The position numbers were made by a program, and so were the translations under genes. The notes under the pieces were generated by a model. The model was not told where the DNA came from. It ran no database searches and saw only the letters and a list, made by a program, of their open reading frames with translations. Source: Massilia sp. Root335 (lineage in GTDB: Bacteria; Pseudomonadota; Gammaproteobacteria; Burkholderiales; Burkholderiaceae_D). Taken from it: DNA of 64,000 bases. Within the stretch, counting starts at the first letter, position 1, and each line of letters begins with the position of its first letter. Positions 56,521-64,000 of the stretch are shown in pieces. The stretch is from NCBI RefSeq assembly GCF_001425685.1, contig NZ_LMCY01000015.1, positions 38,404 to 102,403 of the forward strand, given 5' to 3'.

Positions 56521-57844
56521 TCTCGCCCACGATGAAGACGTAGCTGAAGATCGTGACGGCCGCGTTCGCGCCCACGTACACGAGCGCGCCCGCGAACGAA
56601 CCGGTGCCCTGCAGGATGTAGCCGATGACGATCGGCGTCGTGATGCCGGCGATGTTGCCGAAGGTGTTGAACAGCGCGCCCGAGAGGCCGCCCGCTTCCT
56701 TCGGCGACGTGTCGGCCACGACCGCCCAGCCCAGCGCGCCGACGCCCTTGCCGAAGAAGGCCAGGGCCATCACGGCCACGACGAACATGTCCTGCTCGAT
56801 GTAGTTACAGGCGATCATGCTCATCGACAGCAGCATGCCCGCCACGATCGGCACCTTGCGCGACATCGACAGCGAGAAGCCGGCCTTCGCGAGGCGGTCC
56901 GAGATGGTGCCGCCCACGACGCCGCCGAGGAAGCCGGCGATGGCGGGCACCGAGGCGACGAAGCCCGCCTTCAGGATCGTCATGTGGCGCTCCTGCACGA
57001 GGTACACCGGGAACCACGTGAGGAAGAAGTAGGTCAGCGTGTTGATGCAGTACTGGCCGATGTACACGCCCAGCAGCATGCGGTTGCCCAGCAGTTCCTT
57101 GACGCAGGCGAACGTGTCGACGGCCGGCGGCTGGGTGCTGCGCTGCGCGCCGTCCAGGTCGACGAGCGCCCCGCCCTCCTCGATGTATTTCAGTTCGCCG
57201 GCGCTCACGGACGGGTGGTCCTTGGGGCCGTAGATGGTCTTGAGCCAGACGAAGGCCATCGCGATACCCAGGCTCCCCATCACGACGAACACGCTTTGCC
57301 AGCCGTAGCTGTGGACCAGCCAGCCCATGATCGGCGCGAACAGCACGGTCGCGAAATACTGGGCCGAGTTGAACAGCGCCGACGCGAGCCCCCGTTCGTG
57401 CGTGGGGAACCAGGCCGACGTGATGCGGCTGTTGCCGGGGAACGAAGGCGCCTCGGCCGCGCCGACGACGAAGCGCAGCGCGAACAGGGTGGCCACGGCG
57501 GCGGCGCCCGTCATGAAGCCGACGGCGCCCGTCAGCATCGTGAACAGCGACCACAGGAAGATGCTGAAGAAGTACGTGATCTTCGAGCCGAAGCGGTCGA
57601 GCAGCCAGCCGCCCGGCAGCTGCGCCATCACGTACGACCAGGCGAACGCGGAAAACACGAAGCCCATTTCGACGGGCGACAGGCCGAGGGCCTTGCGGAT
57701 CTCGGGTCCCGCGATCGAGATCGAGGCGCGGTCCGCGTAATTGATCGTCGTGACGATGAACAGGATCGCGAGAATGCTCCAGCGCGTGCGCGACGCGAGT
57801 TTCGAAGCAAGCGCCGGCATGGCGGCGGTCGTTGTGTGCTCCAT
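56480..57844 (-). CDS. MFS anion:cation symporter, galactarate/glucarate permease type
   Basis: 12-helix inner-membrane transporter of the ACS family, 454 residues. INYADRASISIAGPEIRKALGL, FAWSYVMAQLPGGWLLDRFG and EAPSFPGNSRITSAWFP match GudP/GarP/ExuT-type sugar-acid carriers. It is last in a minus-strand unit with a porin and galactarate dehydratase, so galactarate or glucarate is the likely substrate; being beside pcaD, a benzoate role was considered and judged less likely. ATG 57844 follows GGAGG. Its 3' end overlaps pcaD tail to tail. Confidence 0.85.
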   Translation of the reverse strand: MEHTTTAAMPALASKLASRTRWSILAILFIVTTINYADRASISIAGPEIRKALGLSPVEMGFVFSAFAWSYVMAQLPGGWLLDRFGSKITYFFSIFLWSLFTMLTGAVGFMTGAAAVATLFALRFVVGAAEAPSFPGNSRITSAWFPTHERGLASALFNSAQYFATVLFAPIMGWLVHSYGWQSVFVVMGSLGIAMAFVWLKTIYGPKDHPSVSAGELKYIEEGGALVDLDGAQRSTQPPAVDTFACVKELLGNRMLLGVYIGQYCINTLTYFFLTWFPVYLVQERHMTILKAGFVASVPAIAGFLGGVVGGTISDRLAKAGFSLSMSRKVPIVAGMLLSMSMIACNYIEQDMFVVAVMALAFFGKGVGALGWAVVADTSPKEAGGLSGALFNTFGNIAGITTPIVIGYILQGTGSFAGALVYVGANAAVTIFSYVFIVGEIKRVKLVKSLVAH

Positions 57845-57879
57845 GTTTCCTCCAAGGTTGTGGGGTGCGTCCGCCGCGG

Positions 57880-58944
57880 TCAGAACGTGTGGCGGATGCC
57901 CAGGTCGTAGCCGGTGTTGCCCGAGCCCGACTCCGAATTGTTGGCGACGGTGTAGCCGGCGCCGTTCTTGTTATTGATGTGCGCGTAGGCCGCGTACAGG
58001 CCAGTCCGTTTCGTCAGCTCGTACAGGTAGCCGATGCCCCACGAGGTGGCGTCCTGGTTGAAGTGGGTGCGGTCGTCCTTGTGCATCGTCGAGAACATCA
58101 GCGTGCCCGGACCGACCGGCGCCCGGAAGCCCAGCAGCATGTCGCGGCCGTCGATGGACGGCGTCGGCTTCACGCCGCCGTACGGATTGTTGGCGTTGCC
58201 CAGCGTGGCGCTGTTGAAGCCCTTGTCGATACCGTACGCCGCATACAGCCTGACCCATTTGAAGTCGTAGTTCGCGCCCAGCAGCGTGTTGCGGCCCAGG
58301 TCGTGGTTCGTGCCCGTCGCCGCGACGTCCGTGTTCTTGCTGTTGTACGCGAGGCGCACCGTCAGCGGTCCCGCGGCATAGCCGATCGCGCCGCCGAACT
58401 GGCGTCCCGCCGCCAATGCCGTCTGCTCGCCCGCGCTGTACGCGAGGTCGACGTTCACGCCGTTCACCCTGGGCGACGCGTACGTGATCGTATTGCTGGC
58501 GCGGACGTTGGTGCCGTTGTCGGGGAAGAGGTTCTTCGACGTGCCCGCGTAACCGGTGCCGAACGGATCGGCCACCGCGGTCAGGGTCGTGTGGTAAGGC
58601 GTGTACTGGCGGCCGAGGGCGACCGATCCGGCCTTCGTCCTGAGGCCGACGAACGCCTGGCGGTTGAAGATCGTGCCGGCCGCGTCGACTTCGCCGGTAT
58701 CGATCCTGGCGCCCGTCTCCAGCGTGAAGAACGCGGCCAGGCCGTCGCCCAGCTCCTCGGTGCCGCGGAAGCCGATGCGCGACGCCGAGGCGGCGCCGCT
58801 CGTCACCTTCGTGACATGGCCGGCGCTGCCGCCGTTTTCGCCCACGAGGGCGGCGTCGACGATGCCGTAGATGGTGACGTTCGTCTGGGCGTGCGCGCCC
58901 GCGCCCGCGGCCAGGCCGAGGGCGATCAGTGCTGCTTTTTTCAA
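57880..58944 (-). CDS. Outer-membrane porin, Burkholderiales type
   Basis: Trimeric 16-strand general porin (354 residues). Signal peptide (KKAALIALGLAAGAGAHAQ), then NVTIYGIVDAALVGENGG, GFRGTEELGDGLAAFFTLE and a C-terminal GIRHTF with terminal Phe, as in beta-proteobacterial OmpC-like porins. The start is TTG 58944, supported by AAGGAGA five bases upstream. Sitting between garD and the permease gene, it probably eases sugar-acid passage through the outer membrane. Confidence 0.93.
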   Translation of the reverse strand: MKKAALIALGLAAGAGAHAQTNVTIYGIVDAALVGENGGSAGHVTKVTSGAASASRIGFRGTEELGDGLAAFFTLETGARIDTGEVDAAGTIFNRQAFVGLRTKAGSVALGRQYTPYHTTLTAVADPFGTGYAGTSKNLFPDNGTNVRASNTITYASPRVNGVNVDLAYSAGEQTALAAGRQFGGAIGYAAGPLTVRLAYNSKNTDVAATGTNHDLGRNTLLGANYDFKWVRLYAAYGIDKGFNSATLGNANNPYGGVKPTPSIDGRDMLLGFRAPVGPGTLMFSTMHKDDRTHFNQDATSWGIGYLYELTKRTGLYAAYAHINNKNGAGYTVANNSESGSGNTGYDLGIRHTF

Positions 58945-58987
58945 GGTGTCTCCTTGGTTTGTCGGTGTTTTTTTGGTCGCGCGGAGG

Positions 58988-60532
58988 TCAGGTCACCGGC
59001 GCCGGGTTGAACAGCGTGAGCGCGTTGTGCAGTTTCCACTGCTCGGCCCACGTCTTTTTGCGGCCGCTCGCCACGTCGAGCAGGAAGTGGAACAGCTCCC
59101 AGCCGACGTCCGCGATCGTCGCGTCGCCGGTCGCGATGCGGCCGGCGTTGATGTCCATGAGGTCGTGCCAGCGGCGCGCCAGGTCGTCGCGCGTCGCCAC
59201 CTTCACGACCGGCACGGCGGCCAGGCCGTACGGCGTGCCGCGGCCCGTCGTGAACACGTGCATGTTCATGCCGGCCGCCAGTTGCAGCGTGCCGCAGATG
59301 AAATCGCTGGCCGGCGTGGCCGCGTAGATCAGGCCCTTCCGCTGCAGTTTTTCGCCCGGCGCCAGCACGCCCGCGATGGGCGCCGTGCCGGACTTGATGA
59401 TGGAACCCATCGCCTTCTCGGTGATGTTGGCGAGGCCGCCCTTCTTGTTGCCGGGCGTCGTGTTCGCGCTGCGGTCCACGCCGCCGCGCTTGAGGTACTC
59501 GTCGTACCAGGCCATTTCGCGGATCATCGCCTGCGCGACGCCGTCGTCGGCGGCGCGCGCCGTCAACTGGTCGATGCCGTCGCGGACTTCCGTCGTTTCG
59601 GAAAACATGACGGCGGCGCCGGCCCGCACGAGCAGGTCGCTCGCATAGCCGACGGCCGGATTGGCGGTCACGCCGGAGAACGCGTCGCTGCCGCCGCACT
59701 GCACGCCGACGACCAGTTCCGACGCCGGCACGGTCTCGCGCCGGCGCAGGTCCAGTACGGCCAGGTGCGTCTCGGCCGTGCGCATGATGGACTCGATCAT
59801 GTCGCCGAAGCCGACGTGCGCCGCGTCCTGCAGGCATACGACGTCCGGTTCCTGCTGCGCGTTCCGGATCGCGATCGAACCTTGCGGGAACATGCGCGCC
59901 GGCTGCAGCTTTTCGCAGCCGAGGCTGACGACCATCACGCGCCCGCCGAAGTTCGGGTTCCGGGCGATGTTGCGCAGGGTGCGGATCGGGATCTCGGCGC
60001 CGGGCGCGTCGATGGCGACGCCGCAGCCGTACGTGTGCTCGATGGCGACGACGTCGTCCACGTTCGGGTACTTGGGCAGCAATTCCTTCTTGATGCGCTC
60101 GACGGCGAATTCGACGACGCCGGACACGCACTGCACCGTCTCGCTGATGGCGAGGATGTTGCGCGTGCCCACCGAGCCGTCCGGATTGCGGAAGCCCTCG
60201 AACGTGAAACCTTCCAGCGGCGCGAGCGGCGCGCGGTCGCGGACCGGTTGCGGCAGGTCGTCCAGGCCGCGCGCGGCCGGCATGCCGACCAGCGATTCCT
60301 CGATCCACGTGCCGCGCGCGATCGGGGCAAGCGCATGGCCGATCGTCACGTCGTAGCGGATGATCGGCTCGCCCTGGGCGATGTCGCGCAGGGCGACCTT
60401 GTGCCCTTCCGGCACGCGCGTCTTCAATGTCAGCCCATCGGGAAAGACGGTGCCTTCCGGCAGGCCGCCGGCGTTGACGACGATGGCGACGTTGTCGTTC
60501 TCGTGCATGCGGATGGTGCGGGGGATGGTCAT
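58988..60532 (-). CDS. garD: Galactarate dehydratase
   Basis: Dehydrates galactarate (mucate) to 5-dehydro-4-deoxy-glucarate. 514 residues very close to E. coli GarD as I recall it: [87 protein letters not shown] and the ending NPAPVT. Cys in YGCGV and LGCEK are conserved. I choose ATG 60532 since GGAG lies six bases upstream; ATGs at 60535, 60544 and 60568 are alternatives, the last lying in the operator. Its product is used by KdgD, whose gene begins at the window end. Confidence 0.95.
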   Translation of the reverse strand: MTIPRTIRMHENDNVAIVVNAGGLPEGTVFPDGLTLKTRVPEGHKVALRDIAQGEPIIRYDVTIGHALAPIARGTWIEESLVGMPAARGLDDLPQPVRDRAPLAPLEGFTFEGFRNPDGSVGTRNILAISETVQCVSGVVEFAVERIKKELLPKYPNVDDVVAIEHTYGCGVAIDAPGAEIPIRTLRNIARNPNFGGRVMVVSLGCEKLQPARMFPQGSIAIRNAQQEPDVVCLQDAAHVGFGDMIESIMRTAETHLAVLDLRRRETVPASELVVGVQCGGSDAFSGVTANPAVGYASDLLVRAGAAVMFSETTEVRDGIDQLTARAADDGVAQAMIREMAWYDEYLKRGGVDRSANTTPGNKKGGLANITEKAMGSIIKSGTAPIAGVLAPGEKLQRKGLIYAATPASDFICGTLQLAAGMNMHVFTTGRGTPYGLAAVPVVKVATRDDLARRWHDLMDINAGRIATGDATIADVGWELFHFLLDVASGRKKTWAEQWKLHNALTLFNPAPVT

Positions 60533-60566
60533 CATCGTCTCCATATCTACGGGCGCTGCATTCTTC

Positions 60567-60582
60567 ATGATTGCGCAATCAT
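60567..60582. promoter_or_regulatory. garD operator, copy A (perfect 16-bp palindrome)
   Basis: ATGATTGCGCAATCAT, a perfect palindrome with central CG typical of LacI-family operators, 34 bp upstream of the garD ATG. The two other copies are at 60654-60669 and 60764-60779. Confidence 0.75.
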
Positions 60583-60653
60583 TTCGCTCCCGAAAAAACC
60601 GCCATTGCATTTCCTGACGTTCGGGACCGGCGCCGCATGTGCATCACGCACAA

Positions 60654-60669
60654 ATGACACCGCAATCAT
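60654..60669. promoter_or_regulatory. garD/lacI-type regulator operator, copy B
   Basis: ATGACACCGCAATCAT, matching copy A at 13 of 16 positions, 87 bp from it, in the middle of the 312-bp divergent gap. The rest of that gap shows no coding sign and no convincing -35/-10 pair. Confidence 0.65.
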
Positions 60670-60763
60670 TTTTATCTTAAAAATATGGCCGGTCATTCTT
60701 CGGCCATCGTTTTTCCAGTCGCGCAAGAGTGAGCAAAATCACCATCCTTGACCGACGTTTGGT

Positions 60764-60779
60764 ATGATACCGCAATCAT
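60764..60779. promoter_or_regulatory. Operator copy C, on the regulator side
   Basis: ATGATACCGCAATCAT, matching copy A at 14 of 16 positions. It overlaps an in-frame ATG at 60764, one reason not to take that as the regulator's start. It suggests autoregulation and possible looping with copies A and B. Confidence 0.65.
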
Positions 60780-60805
60780 CCATGAACGCAAGCGTTTTGT
60801 GGTCG

Positions 60806-60819
60806 GATGTCGTACAACT
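60806..60819 (-). promoter_or_regulatory. Second-regulator motif, copy 1 (upstream of LacI-type regulator)
   Basis: On the minus strand AGTTGTACGACATC, identical over 14 bases to 63661-63674 ahead of kdgD. The TYGT-ACRA core is palindromic, as in GntR/FadR-family operators. Confidence 0.55.
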
Positions 60820-60844
60820 GATCATTTACCCAACAGACCCGCGC

Positions 60845-61903
60845 ATGACCGAGCCGCTCGACCACGACCGCAACAACGACGACGACACGTACCCGGAACG
60901 GCCGAAAAGCATCACGCTCAAGGACGTCGCGCGGCTGGCGGGCCTGTCGCCCATCACCGTGTCGCGCGCGCTGCACAACCCCAAGCTCGTGAAGCCGGAC
61001 ACGATCGCGCGCGTGAAGGAAGCGGCGGCCGCGATGGGCTATATCCCGAACATGCTGGCGGGCAGCCTGACGACGAAGCGCAGCCAGCTCATCGCGGCCA
61101 TCGTGCCGCAGCTGTCCAATTCGATGTTCGCCGAGATGGTGCAGGGCCTGAACGACGAATTGTCGGCGCACGGCTACCAGTTGCTGCTGTCCGTCTCGAA
61201 CTATTCGCAGCAGAAGGAAGAAGACCTGCTGACGGCGATCCTGTCGCGCCAGCCCGACGGCATCGTCCTCACCGGCATCCAGCACCACGCCAGCGTGCGC
61301 AAGAAGCTGCTCGCCACCGGCGTGCCCGTGGTGGAGGCCTGGGACCTGACGCCCTCCCCCATCGACATCGCCATCGGCTTTTCGCAGGAACGGATCGGCG
61401 AAAAGGTCGCGCAGTATTTGCTGGGCAAAGGGTATAAACGGTTTGCATCGATCTGCGCCCGCGACGAACGCGCCAACCGGCGCCGCCAGGCGCTCGAGGC
61501 GGAGCTGCGGCGCCACGGCGTGGTGCCCGTCGCCACGCACATGGCGACGCCGCCGACCGTCCTCAATCTCGGCCGCGAGGGCCTGCGCGCGATCCTGGCC
61601 GCCGGCCACGATCCGGAAGTCGTCGTGTGCAGCTCCGACGTGCTGGCCCAGGGCGCCCTGATCGAGGCGGCCGCGCAAGGCATCGCCGTGCCCGATTCGC
61701 TCGGCATCATGGGCTTCGGCGACTTCGATTTCGCCGCGTTCACCCATCCCCCCATCTCCTCCGTCCACATCGACAAGCGGGCCATCGGCGCGCAGGCCGC
61801 GAAAGCGCTGATCGCCAGGATCGAAGGCCGGCCGCTGGCGGGCAACGTCGTCGACGTGGGTTTCGAGCTGGTCGAGCGGGCGACGACGCGGACCGTCGGC
61901 TGA
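60845..61903 (+). CDS. LacI-family regulator of galactarate catabolism
   Basis: 352 residues from ATG 60845. Helix-turn-helix SITLKDVARLAGLSPITVSRAL, hinge NMLAGSL, then a sugar-binding-protein-like effector domain (LIAAIVPQLSNSMFAEM, IMGFGDFDFAAFTHPPISSV), closest in feel to the gluconate/GntR subgroup. An ATG at 60764 in frame would begin within an operator and is disfavoured. Divergent from garD with three operator copies between, it is presumably the repressor of garD-porin-permease, relieved by galactarate or a product. Confidence 0.9.
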   Translation: MTEPLDHDRNNDDDTYPERPKSITLKDVARLAGLSPITVSRALHNPKLVKPDTIARVKEAAAAMGYIPNMLAGSLTTKRSQLIAAIVPQLSNSMFAEMVQGLNDELSAHGYQLLLSVSNYSQQKEEDLLTAILSRQPDGIVLTGIQHHASVRKKLLATGVPVVEAWDLTPSPIDIAIGFSQERIGEKVAQYLLGKGYKRFASICARDERANRRRQALEAELRRHGVVPVATHMATPPTVLNLGREGLRAILAAGHDPEVVVCSSDVLAQGALIEAAAQGIAVPDSLGIMGFGDFDFAAFTHPPISSVHIDKRAIGAQAAKALIARIEGRPLAGNVVDVGFELVERATTRTVG

Positions 61904-62036
61904 CGAAGCGGCATCGACGCAACGTTTTTCACAAAATTTCCAATAAGAAATAGTCAGCACCAACCAGCCGTGCGATGATCGCCCCGCCGCAAGGTCGATT
62001 CCGGCCTGCAGCGTTCCCCCTTTTGCAAACTCAACC

Positions 62037-63662
62037 ATGAAAAACATTACGATCCGCTTCAGCCTGATGGCGTCGCTGGGCCTGTTCGCCGTCATGCTCG
62101 TGATCGGCGCCGGCCTGGGCGTATTCACCCTGCAACGCTCGAACAACGCGCTCGCGCTCGCCTACGGCCTGAATACCGACACGCAGGCGATCAACGACAT
62201 CTACAAGGACACGACGCGCACCCGCTCGGCGCTGGTGCGCGCCTACACCGACTTCAAGGAAAACGGCAAGGCCACGTCCGCCAGCAGCGGTCTGGACAGC
62301 GCGGCCACGAGCCAGGGCCGCTCGGCCGCGGCCTTGCAGGCGTTCGTCGCGCGCCTGCCTCCCGCCGCCACCGACGTGCAATTGCGCAAGGAACTGGGCG
62401 ACGCCGCGGCGCGCCTCGTCGGCACGCTCGACCGCGCCATCGACGCGCTGCGCCACGACGACGCAGTGCAATACACGAAGATCAACGTCGAGCAGCTGAC
62501 GTCGCAGGGCGCCGCCTTCTCCGCGCTGCTCGAGAAATTCCAGAAGCAGCAGACGGCGCTCAGCGAGCGGCTGATGGCGGAGCGCGCGCGCGAATACACG
62601 ACGGTGCTGTGGCTCGTCGCGGCCGGCATCGCGGCGGCGCTGGCGCTCGTCGCCGCCGTGCACCTCTTCCTCAAGCGCGTCGTGATCGCGCCCATCGGCG
62701 AGGCCGTGGCACTCCTCGACCGCGTCGCCCAGGGCGACCTGACCGCGCACGCGGCCGCGACGGGCGACAACGAAATCGGCCGCCTGATGGGCGGGATCGC
62801 GCGCATGCAGGAGAGCCTGACCGCGATGGTGTGCACCGTGCGCAGCGGCGCCCAGGCGATCGGCGCGACGGCGCATGAAGTGTCGCTCGGGAATGCCGAC
62901 CTGTCGGCGCGCACCGAGCAGCAGGCGGGCTCGCTGGAAGAAACGGCATCGTCGATGGAAGAGCTCACGAGCACCGTCCAGCAGACGGCCGGCAACGCGG
63001 CGCAGGCGCGCGAGCTCGTGCAGACGACGTCCACGATGGCGACGACGGGCGCCGTCGTGATGGACCGGATGGTCGAGACGATGGCCGCCATCGACAGCTC
63101 GTCGCGCCGCGTCGTCGACATCATCGCCGTGATCGACGGCATCGCGTTCCAGACGAACATCCTGGCCCTGAACGCCGCCGTCGAAGCGGCGCGCGCCGGC
63201 GAACAGGGACGCGGTTTCGCCGTCGTCGCCGGCGAAGTGCGCACCCTCGCCCAGCGCAGCGCCACGGCGGCGCGCGAAATCAAGGCCTTGATCACCGACT
63301 CGGCCGACAAGGTCGTGTCGGGCACGCACCTCGTCAGGGAAGCGGGCGATTCGATGCAGGCGATGGTCGACAGCGTGCAGCGCGTGTCCGGCATCGTCGG
63401 CGAGATCGCGGAAGCGAGCCGCGAGCAGAGCCTGGGCATCGAGCAGATCAACGGCGCCATCGCGCAGATGGACGAGATGACGCAGCGTAACGCGGCGCTC
63501 GTCGAGGAGTCGGCCGCCGCCGCCGAGGCACTGAACGTCGAGGCCGGCAACCTGCTCACGACCGTCAGCCTGTTCAAGCTGCCGCCGGCTGCCGCGACCG
63601 CGCCGCACGTGCCTGCCGCCCGGCGCGCGGCGGCACGCCTGCCGGCGACGTTTGGCGGCTAG
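62037..63662 (+). CDS. Methyl-accepting chemotaxis protein with TarH-type sensor
   Basis: 541-residue transmembrane chemoreceptor: helix 1 (about 8-30), a periplasmic four-helix-bundle sensor (about 31-185), helix 2 (about 188-210), HAMP (about 211-265), and the signalling hairpin whose tip reads [30 protein letters not shown] (core [14 protein letters not shown]). The C-terminus lacks the NWETF-type pentapeptide. It lies between the galactarate regulator and kdgD, so attraction to a sugar acid is plausible; the sensor's ligand cannot be read. Confidence 0.93.
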   Translation: MKNITIRFSLMASLGLFAVMLVIGAGLGVFTLQRSNNALALAYGLNTDTQAINDIYKDTTRTRSALVRAYTDFKENGKATSASSGLDSAATSQGRSAAALQAFVARLPPAATDVQLRKELGDAAARLVGTLDRAIDALRHDDAVQYTKINVEQLTSQGAAFSALLEKFQKQQTALSERLMAERAREYTTVLWLVAAGIAAALALVAAVHLFLKRVVIAPIGEAVALLDRVAQGDLTAHAAATGDNEIGRLMGGIARMQESLTAMVCTVRSGAQAIGATAHEVSLGNADLSARTEQQAGSLEETASSMEELTSTVQQTAGNAAQARELVQTTSTMATTGAVVMDRMVETMAAIDSSSRRVVDIIAVIDGIAFQTNILALNAAVEAARAGEQGRGFAVVAGEVRTLAQRSATAAREIKALITDSADKVVSGTHLVREAGDSMQAMVDSVQRVSGIVGEIAEASREQSLGIEQINGAIAQMDEMTQRNAALVEESAAAAEALNVEAGNLLTTVSLFKLPPAAATAPHVPAARRAAARLPATFGG

Positions 63663-63674
63663 TTGTACGACATC
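63661..63674 (+). promoter_or_regulatory. Second-regulator motif, copy 2
   Basis: AGTTGTACGACATC, beginning in the chemoreceptor stop codon, identical to the reverse complement of 60806-60819 and sharing ten bases with the copy at 63803. Confidence 0.55.
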
Positions 63675-63695
63675 ATGCCTTTTTGACATCCATTT

Positions 63696-63718
63696 CCGGG
63701 CAGCCCCAGGTTGCCCGG
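63696..63718 (+). terminator. Hairpin after the chemoreceptor gene
   Basis: CCGGGCA (63696-63702), nine-base loop, TGCCCGG (63712-63718). No T-run follows; termination is inferred from position between two co-directional genes. Confidence 0.4.
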
Positions 63719-63784
63719 ATTCGCATGCCTCCCCGTAGATCCGGGCCGAACGGCCACGGCGGCGCATCGACGTCGAAAAAATTC

Positions 63785-63816
63785 TTGCGATGCCTCGTCT
63801 TTAGTTGTACGATGAC
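63785..63816 (+). promoter_or_regulatory. kdgD promoter with overlapping motif copy 3
   Basis: -35 TTGCGA (63785-63790), 17-bp spacer, -10 TACGAT (63808-63813). The motif AGTTGTACGATGAC (63803-63816) covers the -10, so a bound regulator would block the promoter. Confidence 0.55.
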
Positions 63817-63859
63817 TGACAAGTAAAGCCACTCTCCCTCATCCGCCACTGGAGCTACC

Positions 63860-64000
63860 ATGAATCCGCAAGAACTCAAGCAAGTCATGTCGTCGGGCCT
63901 GCTGTCCTTCCCCATCACCGACTTCGATGCCGAAGGCAATTTCCGCCCCAGCACGTACATCGAGCGCCTGGAATGGCTCGCGCCGTACGGCGCCACCGCC
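63860..64000 (+). CDS. kdgD: 5-dehydro-4-deoxyglucarate dehydratase, 5' part only
   Basis: The first 47 codons of a DHDPS-family lyase, cut by the window end. [28 protein letters not shown] and [13 protein letters not shown] match the N-terminus of KdgD, which dehydrates and decarboxylates the GarD product to 2-oxoglutarate semialdehyde. GGAG precedes ATG 63860 by six bases. Catalytic residues lie beyond the window. Confidence 0.9.
   Translation, partial: MNPQELKQVMSSGLLSFPITDFDAEGNFRPSTYIERLEWLAPYGATA

Noticed and set aside
56480..57844. MFS gene as benzoate transporter benK
   Set aside because: Its sequence is of the sugar-acid ACS type (GudP/GarP-like) and it is co-directional with porin and garD, not with the ben operon.
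58988..60532. Altronate dehydratase (uxaA) instead of garD
   Set aside because: Full-length match to GarD motifs from N-terminus to NPAPVT, and kdgD is nearby; UxaA is expected to differ in these blocks.

Overview
The window reads as chromosome of a very GC-rich Gram-negative heterotroph, most likely a betaproteobacterium near Oxalobacteraceae (Massilia/Telluria-like). That placement is inference. It rests on the codon use, two large TonB-dependent receptors tied to sugar loci, a Burkholderiales-type porin, a class I PHB synthase with 3-hydroxybutyrate dehydrogenase, and a catechol ortho-cleavage cluster. No phage, transposase, integrase or CRISPR is visible. The content is catabolic, arranged as a string of substrate-specific loci.

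Layout. (1) 1-18.5 kb, plant cell-wall (pectin/hemicellulose) locus: a GH3 glycosidase (cut by the window start) divergent from a pectin methylesterase; a GH43 lipoprotein divergent from a TonB receptor that heads an operon with a GH95 enzyme and a 1040-residue double esterase; then a GH27 alpha-galactosidase. (2) 18.5-34.3 kb, beta-fructan/sucrose locus, all on the minus strand: LacI-type repressor, ABC transporter, cytoplasmic GH32, secreted LamG-GH32, ABC ATPase, fructokinase, TonB receptor, surface GH32 lipoprotein and an MFS sugar porter. Three copies of one 17-bp operator divide it into three transcription units. (3) 34.5-40.8 kb: tRNA-Cys, PHA synthase, a Tgl-like transglutaminase homologue, a Nudix hydrolase, a patatin and 3-hydroxybutyrate dehydrogenase. 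(4) 40.9-45.5 kb: a periplasmic molybdenum hydroxylase operon (large subunit, 2Fe-2S subunit, three-haem cytochrome). (5) 45.5-48.5 kb: ECF sigma, anti-sigma and GH20 hexosaminidase. (6) 48.6-56.5 kb: LysR regulator divergent from catB-catC-catA-benABCD-pcaD, taking benzoate to 3-oxoadipate. (7) 56.5-64 kb: galactarate locus with an ACS-family transporter, porin and galactarate dehydratase (garD), a divergent LacI-type regulator, a chemoreceptor, and the start of 5-dehydro-4-deoxyglucarate dehydratase (kdgD).

How it fits together. Loci 1 and 7 are plausibly linked: pectin breakdown gives galacturonate, which uronate dehydrogenase (not in the window) would oxidise to galactarate, the substrate of GarD and then KdgD. 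Locus 2 is a complete fructan pathway, from surface hydrolysis through outer- and inner-membrane uptake to phosphorylation. Locus 6 feeds the 3-oxoadipate pathway. Regulatory DNA is unusually legible: a repeated LacI-type operator in the fructan locus with a matching promoter, a 16-bp palindrome in three copies between garD and its regulator, a second motif shared by that regulator and kdgD, and a BenM/CatM-type ATAC-N7-GTAT site between the LysR gene and catB.

Limits: all functions come from reading motifs and remembered families. No database search, alignment or GC calculation was run, and substrate assignments for the glycosidases are inferred from family and context.
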